Origin: Peltaster fructicola
Lineage: Eukaryota > Ascomycota > Dothideomycetes
Direction of reading: 5' to 3'
Length of the DNA stretch: 64,000 nt
NCBI GenBank assembly: GCA_001592805.2
Contig: CP051141.1
Span: 2,108,001-2,172,000, forward strand
Positions 21,999 through 32,803 of the stretch are shown piece after piece. Position 1 is the stretch's first letter, and every line of letters starts with the position of its first letter. The position numbers were made by a program, and so were the translations under genes. A model generated the notes under the pieces. That model worked only from the letters and a program-made list of their open reading frames with translations. It was not told the DNA's origin and searched no databases.

Positions 21999-23441
21999 AT
22001 GGCGGCACTCCTGACGGCACGACAGGCTGACGAACTGTATGTACAACACCCACTTTCTCTTGCTCGTCGCTGATCCTCGGCTGACAGTCATAAGTCGCTT
22101 GTTGCATATCTGATCGCGGCTGGCTTTTCCAAAACTGCAGAATGCCTTCGCGAAGAAGTCCCTCTCCCTGAATCAACGTTCGACAATGCTACAGCAAAGA
22201 AGTATGAAGGACTTCTGGAGAAGAAATGGACATCGGTAGTGCGCCTACAAAAGAAAGTCATGGACCTTGAGTCAAGAGCTGGACAATTACAACACGAATT
22301 AGACAATGCTACACCATCTTCGCTCGCTGCAAGGAAGAATCACGATCCTACGACATGGCTACCGAGAGCGCCGGCGAAGTACACATTGCAAAGCCACAGA
22401 CAGCCAGTGACGTGTGTTGCATTCCATCCGCTTTTCTCCAGCATGGCTTCAGGCAGCGAGGACTGTTCGATTAAGATATGGGACTACGAGCTTGGAGAAC
22501 TCGAAAGGACACTGAAATCGCACACCAAGACTGTACTGGATGTAGATTATGGTGGACCACGAGGCAACACACTTCTCGCATCATGCTCTTCAGATTTGAC
22601 AATCAAGCTATGGGATCCGGCAGATGAGTATAAGAACATCAGGACACTTCCTGGTCACGATCACAGCGTGAGCAGTGTACGATTCATACCTTCAGGCGCA
22701 GCTGGAGCACCAATGAGTGGCAACCTCCTGGCCTCAGCAAGCAGAGACAAGACGATACGTATCTGGGACGTGACCACCGGCTACTGTCTGAAGACGTTAC
22801 GTGGTCATGGTGACTGGGTGCGGTCGCTCTCGCCGACCATTGATGGACGATGGTTAATATCGACGTCGTCCGATCAGACAGCACGCTTATGGGATCTTAA
22901 TCAGCCTGAAGCGAACAGCATGAAGCAATCCTTCCTCGCACACGAGCACGTCGTAGAGTGCTGCGCATTCGCTCCTCCAGCAGCATATTCCCATCTGGCG
23001 ACCATGGCTGGCCTCAAGAAACCGCCCGCAACCAGCAGCAATGCTGAGTACATTGCTACTGGCGGCCGTGACAAGCTGATCAAATTGTTCAGCACCAACG
23101 GCATATGCATCAAGACCTTGACGGGACACGACAACTGGATTCGAGCGCTCGTCTTCCATCCAGGTGGCAAATATCTATTATCGGCTTCTGACGACAAGAC
23201 GATCAGATGCTGGGATCTGGCGCAGGAAGGCAAATGCGTCAGAACCATCGAAGCTGCGGACCACTTTGTCTCGTGTATGAGATGGGCACCAAGCATATTC
23301 AAGGAGGCCGCTACGGCACCTGATGCGACTACGAATGGCACAGCCGTGAATGGAATCAAGAAGGATACTCCTGAGGAGCAGATCAAGTGTCTCATTGCTT
23401 TCGGCAGTGTGGACTTGAGTGTGAGACTCTATGCTGCGTGA
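21999..23441 (+). CDS. nudF: LIS1/NudF (Pac1), dynein regulator
   Basis: Exons 21999..22036 and 22088..23441 encode 463 aa. The first exon ([13 protein letters not shown]) joins to [24 protein letters not shown], the LisH dimerisation motif. A short coiled coil follows at about 60-85, then seven WD40 repeats from about residue 108 ([33 protein letters not shown]) to the C-terminus ([15 protein letters not shown]). LIS1 binds the dynein motor with NudE and drives nuclear migration in hyphae. A short low-complexity insert ([15 protein letters not shown]) sits before the last repeat. The length is normal. Confidence 0.96.
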
Positions 23442-23765
23442 GCATCGCAGTGGCTTTTGCTGCATTATACACTACCTTCGATACCCCTTGCTAAGTGTAC
23501 AGCCGCAAGCATCTTATTATTACTTGTCAGATCACGATGCCGAGCTCTGTGCCATCGATGTGACCGAACTTGCTACCGCGAGTATACTGCGGACCTCTGC
23601 TGTAGTGGTGGAAGCTACCTGTATGAAAGCTTGTGGTGTCTCGTGCGTGATGTGGTTCTGGAATCGGACTAGCGCTTGCCAAGAATCTCAAAAGTTCAGC
23701 CCACACACCGACGACTTCTCGCGCCAATCTGTCGCAACTTCGAACACACAGCACACACCGCAAAG
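23442..23765. other. Intergenic between LIS1 and RPS4
   Basis: 324 bp. It carries the LIS1 3' end and the RPS4 promoter; a 5' leader rich in ACACACCG precedes the RPS4 ATG. No other gene is seen. Confidence 0.5.
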
Positions 23766-24738
23766 ATGGGTCGAGGTCCAAAGAAGCACCAAAAGCGATT
23801 GTCAGCGCCATCACACTGGCTGCTCGACAAGCTCAGTGGCAACTATGCACCAAAGGCATCGCCAGGTCCACACAAGTTGCGTGACTGCATGCCGTTGATT
23901 GTCTTCATTCGCAACCGGTATGCGAAACCACGACTGCTGCTCGATGACAGCTCTAACCCTCCACAGACTGAAGTACGCTCTCAACTCCCGCGAGACCAAG
24001 GCAATCGTCATGCAGCGCCTGATCAAGGTCGACCACAAAGTCCGTACCGATCCTACCTACCCAGCCGGCTTCATGGACGTTATCAGCATTGAGAAGACCG
24101 ACGAGAACTTCCGCCTTGTCTACGACACCAAAGGACGCTTCACAGTCCACCGTGTCACTGCAGAAGAGGCAGAGTACAAGCTTGGAAAGGTCAAGAGAGT
24201 CCAGTTGGGCAAGGGTGGTGTCCCATTCTTGGTTACGCATGATGCACGAACGTGAGTCTTCCCTACTCCATGGCATCTATCAGCCGTTGTACCAAGTTTT
24301 GGTAGGAAAAAGAACGTATACTGAATCAGGTTGCAGAATCCGATACCCAGACCCTTTGATCAAGGTCAATGACACAATCAAGATCGACCTCAAGACTGGT
24401 GAGTTGATTGGAGAAGGATTTTGCTAAGAACGTACTGACAAGCAGCAGGCAAGATCACAGACTTTGTCAAGTTTGACACTGGTGTTGTCGCAATGGCCAC
24501 TGGTGGTCGCAACATGGGTCGTGTTGGTGTCATCACCCACCGTGAGCGACACGATGGAGGCTTTAACATTGTCCACATCAAGGACGCCATTGACAACGAG
24601 TTCGCCACACGTGAGAGCAACGTCTTTGTTATTGGCAACGAGAAGCCATGGATCTCCCTGCCTAAGGGCAAGGGTGTCAAGCTCAGCATTGCTGAGGAGC
24701 GTGACCGCCGACGAGCTGTTGCATCTGCTGGCCGATAA
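23766..24738 (+). CDS. RPS4: 40S ribosomal protein S4 (eS4)
   Basis: Exons 23766..23917, 23967..24251, 24337..24398 and 24449..24738 give 262 aa, the standard length. The start [25 protein letters not shown] is diagnostic, as are [53 protein letters not shown] and [17 protein letters not shown]. It is a component of the small ribosomal subunit, with an S4 RNA-binding fold and a KOW region. All three introns are phase-compatible. Codon choice is strongly biased to C/G-ending codons, as expected for high expression. Confidence 0.97.
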
Positions 24739-24927
24739 ATTTATGCTAGCGTTGCACACTTGCACGGCGTCCCGGGGGTCGAGAAGTACTGTATGAGTCG
24801 CAAAGAGAGTCCCAAAAAACCGAGTCTCAGCTGCTCAGAGCAGGAACAAGTACAATACAGTATGAAATGCATCACGCAAAGCATCGATTGAGCTGGGTAT
24901 CGTCTATTATGTACTAAGTCTATCTGT

Positions 24928-26991
24928 CTAGCCGTCAAAGACGTTGTGGTTGAGCTCGACGCCCATGCTGTGCAGAGTCAGTAATGAGAATCATTGAACA
25001 CAAAAGTCCACTTACCCTTCTGCCATTCTTTTCATGCTCTCTTCGAGGTCGTCATCCATACCTTTGCCTTTCCCTAGCAGTTGTCGTATCTTCGACCAGT
25101 AAAAGACCAAATCTGTGCTTAGTAGAACGACTCTGAACAGAGCATGCTTGCTATACTCGCGAATCTTTTCGCTGAGGTTTGCTGATCGATCTTCAGCCAG
25201 CGCGCGAGACGCCCAGGTACCCATGATCTTGAGTCGATTGACAGGTGAGCCTAGGTACTGGTTGTTGCCCTGGACTATACGCATGTTTCGCCCGATGAAG
25301 ATGAGTTCCTGGGGGAACATCTCCTGGTTGCCAAGGATCTCACGCACTCCCTTGCGCATCTTCTGCTGCATCTCATACTGTCTTTCGGCTCTTTCCTTCT
25401 TGCTCATGTTGCGGATCTCTTGCAGCACTTTGCCGTCACCTCCATGGTACGGCCGCATAAGTGTAGCAGAAGCAAAGATATCCGGGGCATTGATGCCCCA
25501 TTCTTTGGTCAGTCGAGCGATTGTCTTGTTGTCGAATGTCATCAGACTTCTCCAGAACAAAGCATACTGTTTACGGAACTTGTCGGGCATGGTGATGTAG
25601 AGACCGTGGTCGATCAGGACAAGCTCGGGTGTGCCAGATGGCGTCCGTCTGATGAAGATGTTGCCAGGATGAGGGTCGCAATGGACGGTGCCCCAAAGGA
25701 ACATTTGCGCACTGAAGAGGTCGATCATCGTTTGCATGACGGGCTTGAGACGAAGGCCGAGTCCACCTTTGCCGTCTGCTCCTCGCCACTGATCACGTTC
25801 GGGCTTCAATTTGCCATCCCTTAGTTGCTTCTCGCTCAATGCCTGAGATTCTGGTGGAGGTAGCTGAGTTCCCTGTGCTCCAGGAGATCCTTGCCGCCAA
25901 CCGCCGTGCCATGAACCTGTGATGCCCTCCTTGTCCCAAAGTCGGACACCTTCGATCCATTCGGCGGCCATGACGCGCTTGCTGGAGAGCTCGGGATAGA
26001 CCTTGAGGATATAGACCCGTCCGCGCAATCGAGGCTCGCCCTGGACCAGCTCCCTCATCTTACCTGCGTTCCTGGCCTCATTCTCGAAGTCTGTCTCAAG
26101 CATGAGACGCTCAGAGATGTATGGGACCAGGCTGTACAACGGTATGTCAAACCACCAAGTGTAGACCTTTGTGACCACTTTGAACGCCCAAAGATCCCAG
26201 CCGACTTGTTTTGCAATCTCTTGCTTCTGTACTTTGATCGCGATTTCACGTCCGTCTGGTAGGCGGGCCCAATGGACCTGAGCAACGCTCGCACTGGCTC
26301 TTGCAGCCTTCTCCATTATGCCTTTACCAGTCTCTCCAGTGAAGCTTACACCAAAGACTTCTTCCACGCTCTTGCCGAAGTCTTCCCTGATGACTCGCTC
26401 GACAGCCTTCCAATCGTTCTGTGGTGCGTCGTCGAACATTCTTGCAAACATCTTCTGGAACTCTGGCGGAAGTATGGCAGATTGCATAGCGATCGCCTGT
26501 CCAATCTTGAGGTATAGACCACCATTGGCGCGCAGCAGATCGAAGACTCGTTGAGCACTTCTAGCATGGACGTCTGCAACGCTATCACCTATCCATGGAT
26601 CTGGTCGGAAATTGATATTGTAGTCAAGAGCAACGATCAAGCCGGTCGCGAAGGTCCGTAAAGAACGAGTGAGGCAAGCATCGTAGGCATATCTATCGAC
26701 TGAGAGTGCTGCTGCAGCGAAGATGGTAGTGTAGATCAGTCTGCGCAGCCATTTCCGCGAGCGTCGGTAGGTCTTAGCTACCTTTGGCTTGCCCAAAGAC
26801 TCGGGCGATGGTGGTTTGAGAGGTTGAAACTGTGATTGCCAGCGTATCTGTGTAGATGGTCTCGCACCTCGTCTGACCGGTCCACCTTGAAGTGCAGATA
26901 GTTGTCGGTGCACGAAATCGATATGTGTTGTTCTTTTTGCGAATGCGTTAACCAAGCAGCGTCTACACAGAGGCTTTGCCGACGTTAACAT
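24928..26991 (-). CDS. Mitochondrial ABC1/ADCK (UbiB) atypical kinase, MCP2/ADCK1-like
   Basis: Exons 26991..25016 and 24967..24928 encode 671 aa; the last exon supplies the ending MGVELNHNVFDG. The N-terminus (MLTSAKPLCRRCLVNAFAKR) looks like a mitochondrial presequence, and a hydrophobic stretch follows near residue 110. UbiB signatures are present: GGLYLKIGQAIAMQ (KxGQ motif), ASVAQVHWARL in place of a normal P-loop, DFENEARNA, HCDPHPGNIFI and LIDHGLY. The family works in mitochondrial lipid and coenzyme Q homeostasis; membership of the MCP2/CQD2 (ADCK1) branch rather than COQ8 is inferred from the shortened KxGQ region and the C-terminal tail. A Gln/Pro/Gly-rich insert interrupts the middle. 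Upstream in-frame ATGs exist but give an implausible leader. Confidence 0.88.
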
Positions 26992-27496
26992 CGTGCTGAT
27001 GTGCTTGTCGACAGCTTGATATGCAACGTGAATGATCAGCAATATTCTATTATCCGATGACGATGTCATGTAGTAGTGCGCTAGAACTAGTTCGATTGGG
27101 CTGCAGATGAGCGCGTCACATACACGCGAACATCTTCTCGGAAGCATCATCGTCGTCTGTCCTTGAGACGTGCATGATGTCAATGGCTTCTTTCCTACTG
27201 TCTAACTCTTCTCCTCCTGTTGCTGTGCACGAAAAGACGCAATACGCATGCTTAACCACAGAGTGCATTGAGGATTAAATAGATAGAGATTATATGCCGT
27301 TTGAAACATTACAGGTTAATGGTCGTGCAACATTGAATGCCCATGAGGTTGTGTTCCAGCTACTCCACTTTGCAAGAGGTCGAGAAATGGGTTCTCGTGG
27401 ATATCATAAGATCAGATGCAGGTTAAGGATGGATATGTTTCAGAAGATTGATGCTTTCTTCTGGGGTGGAGCCGTTGGCAAGACAGGTTGATTGAT
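26992..27496. other. Intergenic between the ABC1 kinase and SUR7
   Basis: 505 bp between two leftward genes, so it is the kinase promoter plus the SUR7 3' end. No gene is seen. A T/A-rich segment near 27270-27300 may include SUR7 polyadenylation signals. Confidence 0.5.
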
Positions 27497-28354
27497 TTAG
27501 TCGTACTCGTCCTTGACTCGGCGTCCGCTCTCGTCGTTGTCAATGAAGCTGCCACGGCTTCGTGTGCTCCTCTTGCGGCCGAAGTATGAGCGCTTGGTGT
27601 TGGTGCTCTCCTTGCCGACACTACCACCGACACAGAAGAACAGAGTAGCGAGGAACCAGCAGGCAAATGTGGCCCAGGTGAAACCGTATGCGTACTTTCC
27701 AAGATCTGCGCTCTGACCAGCAGCGAGGAATGCATTGCGACCTTGAACAGTCCAGGCACTGATGATGTGTTAGATTGAACTTCATAACGTCAATGCGTGT
27801 TACTCACGTCATGAGAGATGCGGCAAGAGCCTGGAAGAACATTGCCAAGAATGTGCTTGAGCCGACCAGGTAGGCACCAAGACGAGAGCAAAGAGCGATG
27901 ATTGAGACCAGGAACGCGATCACGGCGAAGAACAGCGCGATCAGGTAGAACACCCATGCGAATCGGCTGAGGTAGTAGTAGTAGTTTTGGTGGTTGACGA
28001 AGTCGTCTGGCAGTCCACTGTTTGTGTTGAAGTTCTGTGGTGGGTTGAATGGGATTGCTGGTGCTGTAGAACCGCAGTTGGCATTGTTTCCATTGCTGTC
28101 AGCACCGCAGAGTGCTAGGTAGGTCCATCGAGTTGGGTTCTGCGCTCCACTAACACCGTTCGTGCTGGCTTCCAGGAAGTAGATTGAGTTCTCAGGGGTG
28201 CTGTAAACACTGCCCGACAGAATCACGAAAAACTGCAGGAGGATACCGCCAGCGAGGAGGATGATGGCGAAGAGGCCGAGGATAGGTCCTGCAGCCATGT
28301 CAGCGAGTGCATTGATGATGACCACGATGATATGTACTCACTTGCGATGGCCAT
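27497..28354 (-). CDS. SUR7/PalI-family plasma-membrane (eisosome) protein
   Basis: Exons 28354..28342, 28288..27808 and 27758..27497 give 251 aa. The very short first exon encodes MAIA; the protein continues RPILGLFAIILLAGGILLQFFVIL, the first membrane segment. An extracellular loop with Asn-rich sequence and two Cys follows, then three further hydrophobic segments, giving the four-TM SUR7 topology. The cytosolic tail is basic and Ser-rich and ends DESGRRVKDEYD. SUR7 proteins mark eisosomes/MCC domains and affect wall integrity and endocytosis. The exact paralog (SUR7 or FMP45 type) cannot be assigned. Confidence 0.88.
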
Positions 28355-29077
28355 TGTGATGAATGTTCGATGAGGAAGCTCAGCTAAGCTGCAGAGTAAG
28401 AAGCTGGTAAACAATGAGCTTTGCAATTTCGCGGCATTGGAATGAAAGCTTACCAGCTGCCAGTTGCTTCGGTAGAAATCCTCTGATAACTTCGGAGCAG
28501 CTATCTGCAGGGAGGGCGGAAGGGGCTTAATATGAGTGAGAAAAGGGAAGAGGAGGTCCGAGTGACGTTATGAAAACCGCAAGCGTTATTTTGAAGACTG
28601 TCATCAAACCTGGGCTCCAAGCTTGCGTGCACGGTGACGGGAGTGACGTCGTGGTTGTCACGACAAAATCCTGCTGCTCAGCATCTCCCGGATCGCCGCG
28701 GACTGATGCTGTACAGCTCCAATGCCTTCGAAGAACGGTCACAAGCAGGCACAGCTTCTCCAAGGCTGCTGGGATACCATGCTCAAGACTGCTGTAAAAG
28801 CACATTCCGTCAATGTCGAAACACAGCACAGTGCTCGACTATGACGATGTTGGCCAAAGATCGTCTTTGCATCAGGCAAGTTGGACACTAGCTCGTCTGG
28901 CATCTCGCCCGAGCCAAAGTTAAAACCTACAAGCAAGATGCTCCTAATGATCCAGACCCGAGCTTGTAATCCATTGGCGCGACTTGCTTTTGTGCTGTGT
29001 TCAACTCGGCACTGCCAGTAAAGGGCATCGTCACTTGCTCGGCTACGACGTGTTTGTGCGCACGCGATCTTGACAGC
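28355..29077. promoter_or_regulatory. Divergent promoter between SUR7 and RAVE subunit 2
   Basis: 723 bp. Small frames at 28527-28891 occur on both strands without family resemblance. An in-frame upstream ATG at or near 28997 would add 27 residues to the RAVE protein and is not preferred. Confidence 0.45.
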
Positions 29078-30016
29078 ATGTCGACTCTAGTGTGGCCAGC
29101 ACCAGCTGACACCTCACTGGATGCTGCGATCGAGTCTACCCAAAGACGTGAGCTCGAATGGCTACTCACCTCACTACAGGAAACACTACGATCATTGAAG
29201 GCCGGGCTCGAAGAAACTGCTGCTTTGCTTGCGCCGACTGAACCTGGCGTCACCCTGGTCGTCTCCTCACTGCGCTCTGAAGCCCTCAAAGGCTTTGTCA
29301 CACGAGTTGGTACCAGGATAGTCAAGGGTGACATTACTCTGCGATTGCCATCACTTGTTCCGCCACGAGGACAGCAAGCAGTCCGAGCATCAGTCTCACA
29401 GCAACCCGCTGCGACACCCATTGTTCTTGAGCAGCTTGCAACAACCCGCACACTCATCAATTCATGTCTGGATGTCGTGGATGCAACACAATGGACTGGC
29501 GATAGTACGAACGCGAATTTCATCTCCGGACAGTTGCGACTCCTCCATGAGAATGTTCAGGAGGCCAGGAACGCTCTGAGGGGATGGAACGATAAGCAAA
29601 AGTCATGGCCTCAGGACTCATATGACTTCAATGTCTTCGAATCCGGCCTACCGAAGAACGTCTCCTTCCACTTCTTCATCTCTGAAGCGGCATTAATTCT
29701 CATTGTTCGTACGATCGAGCTCGCAGATCCCAATGAAGCCGCGAATGCATCATTCACTGGCTTCTCCTTGCGCGAACGGTTTACGACAGCTCTTGGAGGA
29801 CCACGGACTGTGTCGCACGATGAGATGACCGAGACTTTCTCCTACAGAGGCCAAGAAGTACGAGTCAAAGACAAGGTCCGCATCGATTCTCAGGATCCAA
29901 ACCTCATGGCAGCGCTGGCCAAGCTAGGAGCTCTCGAGAGAAGCGTCACTATCTCGAGGAAAGCTCTAGATGTGGTGATGGGCAGAGAGTATGATGATCT
30001 GACCTCGAACTCGTGA
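29078..30016 (+). CDS. RAV2: RAVE complex subunit 2 (Rav2/Rogdi)
   Basis: Single exon, 312 aa from MSTLVWPAPAD. The Rogdi-family blocks are in order: RELEWLLTSLQETLRSLKAGLEE, PGVTLVVSSLRSEALKGFVTRVG..IVKGDITLRLPSL, NANFISGQLRLLHENVQEARNALRG, LPKNVSFHFFISEAALILIVRTIE and the C-terminal DPNLMAALAKLGALERSV. RAVE reassembles the vacuolar H+-ATPase by joining V1 to V0; its subunit 2 bridges Rav1 and the pump. The length matches fungal homologues. Confidence 0.92.
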   Translation: MSTLVWPAPADTSLDAAIESTQRRELEWLLTSLQETLRSLKAGLEETAALLAPTEPGVTLVVSSLRSEALKGFVTRVGTRIVKGDITLRLPSLVPPRGQQAVRASVSQQPAATPIVLEQLATTRTLINSCLDVVDATQWTGDSTNANFISGQLRLLHENVQEARNALRGWNDKQKSWPQDSYDFNVFESGLPKNVSFHFFISEAALILIVRTIELADPNEAANASFTGFSLRERFTTALGGPRTVSHDEMTETFSYRGQEVRVKDKVRIDSQDPNLMAALAKLGALERSVTISRKALDVVMGREYDDLTSNS

Positions 30017-30510
30017 TGCATCGGACGGCGACCCTCACACCCGTCTCACATTGCACTCAATAAGCCATTTCCGGTGCTATAGTATGCCGTAGCCACAACG
30101 AAATCGGACCTACACTACTATAACGACAGTATTGAACCACCACAGCGACATTTATTAATCATAATAACAGCTATCGATACCATTTGCAATACTGCTTGTG
30201 AAAGAGAACTAGATACGACCAGTCACAACCGAAGTCTCTATCTGGCCCGATATTCTCCGCGGCAAAAGATCTTGCCTTAATGACTAAACAGCAGTGCTGT
30301 CGAATGCCAATCGATAAGCCCTAATCGCTAATCGACGATTCTAGCTCATCTCTGCCCAGACTCGCTATCAGTGGAGCAAAGAAAACATAGGTTTCTAGCT
30401 CATGGCAACAGGATATACACCACGAGCTCGCACGGTAAACGTGTTTTACAGTCTTGCCACAGCTGCAAACACAACATTCCTGGGGACCCCGCTGACATAT
30501 CTCCGCGACA
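30017..30510. other. Intergenic upstream of MET1
   Basis: 494 bp. The first part (30060-30310) is AT-richer than its surroundings. A 66-codon upstream frame beginning at 30402 overlaps the MET1 start in another frame and could act as a uORF, but nothing else supports it. Confidence 0.45.
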
Positions 30511-32194
30511 ATGCATCCAACACTTCTAACCTCAGTCGACTCAACGGCTCACATACATGTGATCATTGGGGCGAACTCACTCGCAGGCGCACGATGTGCT
30601 AAGTCACTTGAAGTCGGCGCAGTCCCAATCCTCATCACGCCAGAGACTGACAACATACACTACGGCTTGGTCAAGAGAATAGAAGAGGGCAAAGTACAAT
30701 GGTTGAAGAGAGAGTTTCAAGACGATGACCTGATCACACTGGGCAGAGAAGAGGTGGACCACCATGTGGACGCCGTCTTCGTCACCACAGGCAGTCGCGC
30801 ACCCTTAAGCACACACATATCGACGCTGTGTCGCAGGAAGCGGATACCTGTCAACGTCGCGGACGCACCGAACCTCTGCACCTTTGCACTACTCTCCACA
30901 CATACATCTGGACCTCTTCAAATCGGAGTTACAACCTCAGGGAAGGGCTGCAAGCTCGCATCACGCATACGACGAGAGATCGCCGCTGCACTGCCTGCCG
31001 AGCTTGGCCCAGCTGTAGCTCGTCTAGGCACTGTCAGAAGGAGGATCTGGGAAGAGGACCATGCCGCCGAGATGTGGATCGATCCTGAAGCAGAGGAAGA
31101 TGAGTCTGGACAAACAGCGACATTTAACAAGCTTGTCACACCAGAGGATGCTGAAGCTGCGAAGACAAGAAGAATGCGATGGCTTTCACAGATATGCGAG
31201 TACTGGCCACTTAGAAGACTCGCAGCAATCACCGACGAGGATGTCGAAGCTCTTCGAATCATATCAGCAAGAGACTGCTCGAGCTGAGGCAGCGCCTTTG
31301 CTCAACCCAAGCACATTGGATGCCCGCAGCCGACGAGGTCGCATTATACTTGCTGGTTCTGGTCCAGGCCACCCAGACCTTCTAACAACAGCAACACTCA
31401 AGGCAATTCGTGGCGCAGACATTATCCTCGCAGACAAGCTCGTACCTGCCGGAGTCCTCGAACTCATCCCACGTCGTACACCTGTTGAGATTGCGAAGAA
31501 GTTTCCTGGCAATGCAGACAACGCGCAGGAAGAGTTCTTGCGTATGGGACTGCAGGCAGCACAGCAAGGTAAGACAGTCGTCCGACTCAAGCAGGGTGAC
31601 CCATATTTGTATGGACGAGGTGCAGAAGAGTTCGATTTCTTTCGATCGCACGGGTTCACAGCCACTGTGCTACCAGGCATAACCAGCTCGCTGAGTGCAC
31701 CGCTCTTCGCAAAGATACCCGTCACACATCGAGCCGTCAGCGATCAGGTGTTAGTGTGCACAGGGACAGGACGAAAGGGAGCAGCACCGAATCCACCTGC
31801 ATACCTCCCCAACCAGACAGTCGTATTCCTCATGGCATTGCACAGATTAGAAGCATTGCGCGAGAGCCTGGTCAAGCACAGCACCGTGGCATATCCTGCT
31901 TCTACACCTTGTGCCGTGATCGAGCGAGCGTCATGTCCGGATCAGCGAGTGATTCGCACGACACTCGAGTACGTCACTACGGCCGTTGAGGAGGAGGGTA
32001 GCAGACCACCTGGACTGCTCGTGGTTGGTAAGGCTTGTGAAGTGCTCGAGAAGACCACACAGAAGTGGATTGTTGAAGAAGGCTTCAGTGGACTGGATGC
32101 GCTCGATGAGATCTGCGAAGGCGCGAAAGGCCTTGATGGGCTGCGGGAGAGCCTTGTCACACCTGGCATTGAGGCTGCAGATCCGTTGTCGTGA
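30511..32194 (+). CDS. MET1: Siroheme synthase: precorrin-2 dehydrogenase plus uroporphyrinogen-III C-methyltransferase, with a +1 frame break
   Basis: The N-terminal part (30511 to about 31250) is the Rossmann-type precorrin-2 dehydrogenase/ferrochelatase-like domain: HIHVIIGANSLAGARCAKSLEVGA, VNVADAPNLCTFALLST, SGKGCKLASRIRREIA and MRWLSQICEYWPLRRLAAITDEDVEAL. The second part, in the next frame, runs from FESYQQETARAEA to 32194. It is the SAM-dependent methyltransferase: GSGPGHPDLLTTATLKAI, ADIILADKLV, VRLKQGDPYLYGRGAEE and VLPGITSSLSAP. Together they convert uroporphyrinogen III toward siroheme for sulfite and nitrite reductases. The join near 31249-31255 needs one base skipped and no workable intron covers it, since the only GT-AG pair is 25 bp. 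Confidence 0.85.
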
Positions 32195-32803
32195 TACAAG
32201 CATACACACATAGAGATGATACCCAAAGAAAATGCATGATTCCAAACACGCTACATGTACATTGGTCTTCTAGCAAGACATTGATTACTGTGTTTTCGAT
32301 TTTACTATGCTATCTACTGCATGAATAACTGTAAAAAAAATCCGAAACAGCCACACCATCTGATCCCACCATCGCCATCGCTAAGAAATGCTCAATAAAT
32401 GCTCCAACATCCGCTGCTGTGACACAGCCTTGTCGGACCTAACTGCCAATATGATGTGGTCTGCGTGAAAGATGCTGATCGTGAGCAGACTGGTCGGAAG
32501 AAAACGCCGTGAAACAGTTATAAGTCATGCTTTCCCATATCTGATGCGAGCAATACGTATGTAGTCACTAGTTTGCCCTGAGGTCGATAGGTCTTAGGGT
32601 CGTTGGTCTTCGTTAGCCGTTTGACAGCAGCAGCAGCAGCAATGGCGGCTACTGCGTCAAGTCGTGAAATTTGCTGAGATGCGCTCAGCTGCTGAAGTTC
32701 ATGCTGTGTGACCAGGTCGCCTGCCGTTGATACCACGGCCTTTGCTGCAAGAAGCGCCGCCTGCGAGGCTCGAGGTCGCACATGCTTGGGATTCAGGGTT
32801 TGA
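32195..32803. other. Convergent intergenic region with an 107-codon leftward open frame
   Basis: Lies between the stops of MET1 and the otubain gene. On the minus strand a frame is open from 32841 to 32518, overlapping the last otubain codons in another frame. It reads RPSTSSPIDQTLNPKHVRPRASQAALLA-like text in a coding-looking composition, with an Ala-rich run and a CAG repeat (32623-32642). It has no ATG at its beginning. It could be an otubain C-terminal extension reached by a frame change, a fossil exon, or chance. Confidence 0.4.

Noticed and set aside
28927-29523. 198-codon reverse frame over the RAVE subunit gene
   Set aside because: It is a shadow of a well-conserved single-exon gene and resembles no protein.
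30402-30602. 66-codon frame overlapping the MET1 start
   Set aside because: It could be a uORF but has no support beyond an ATG; not called as a gene.
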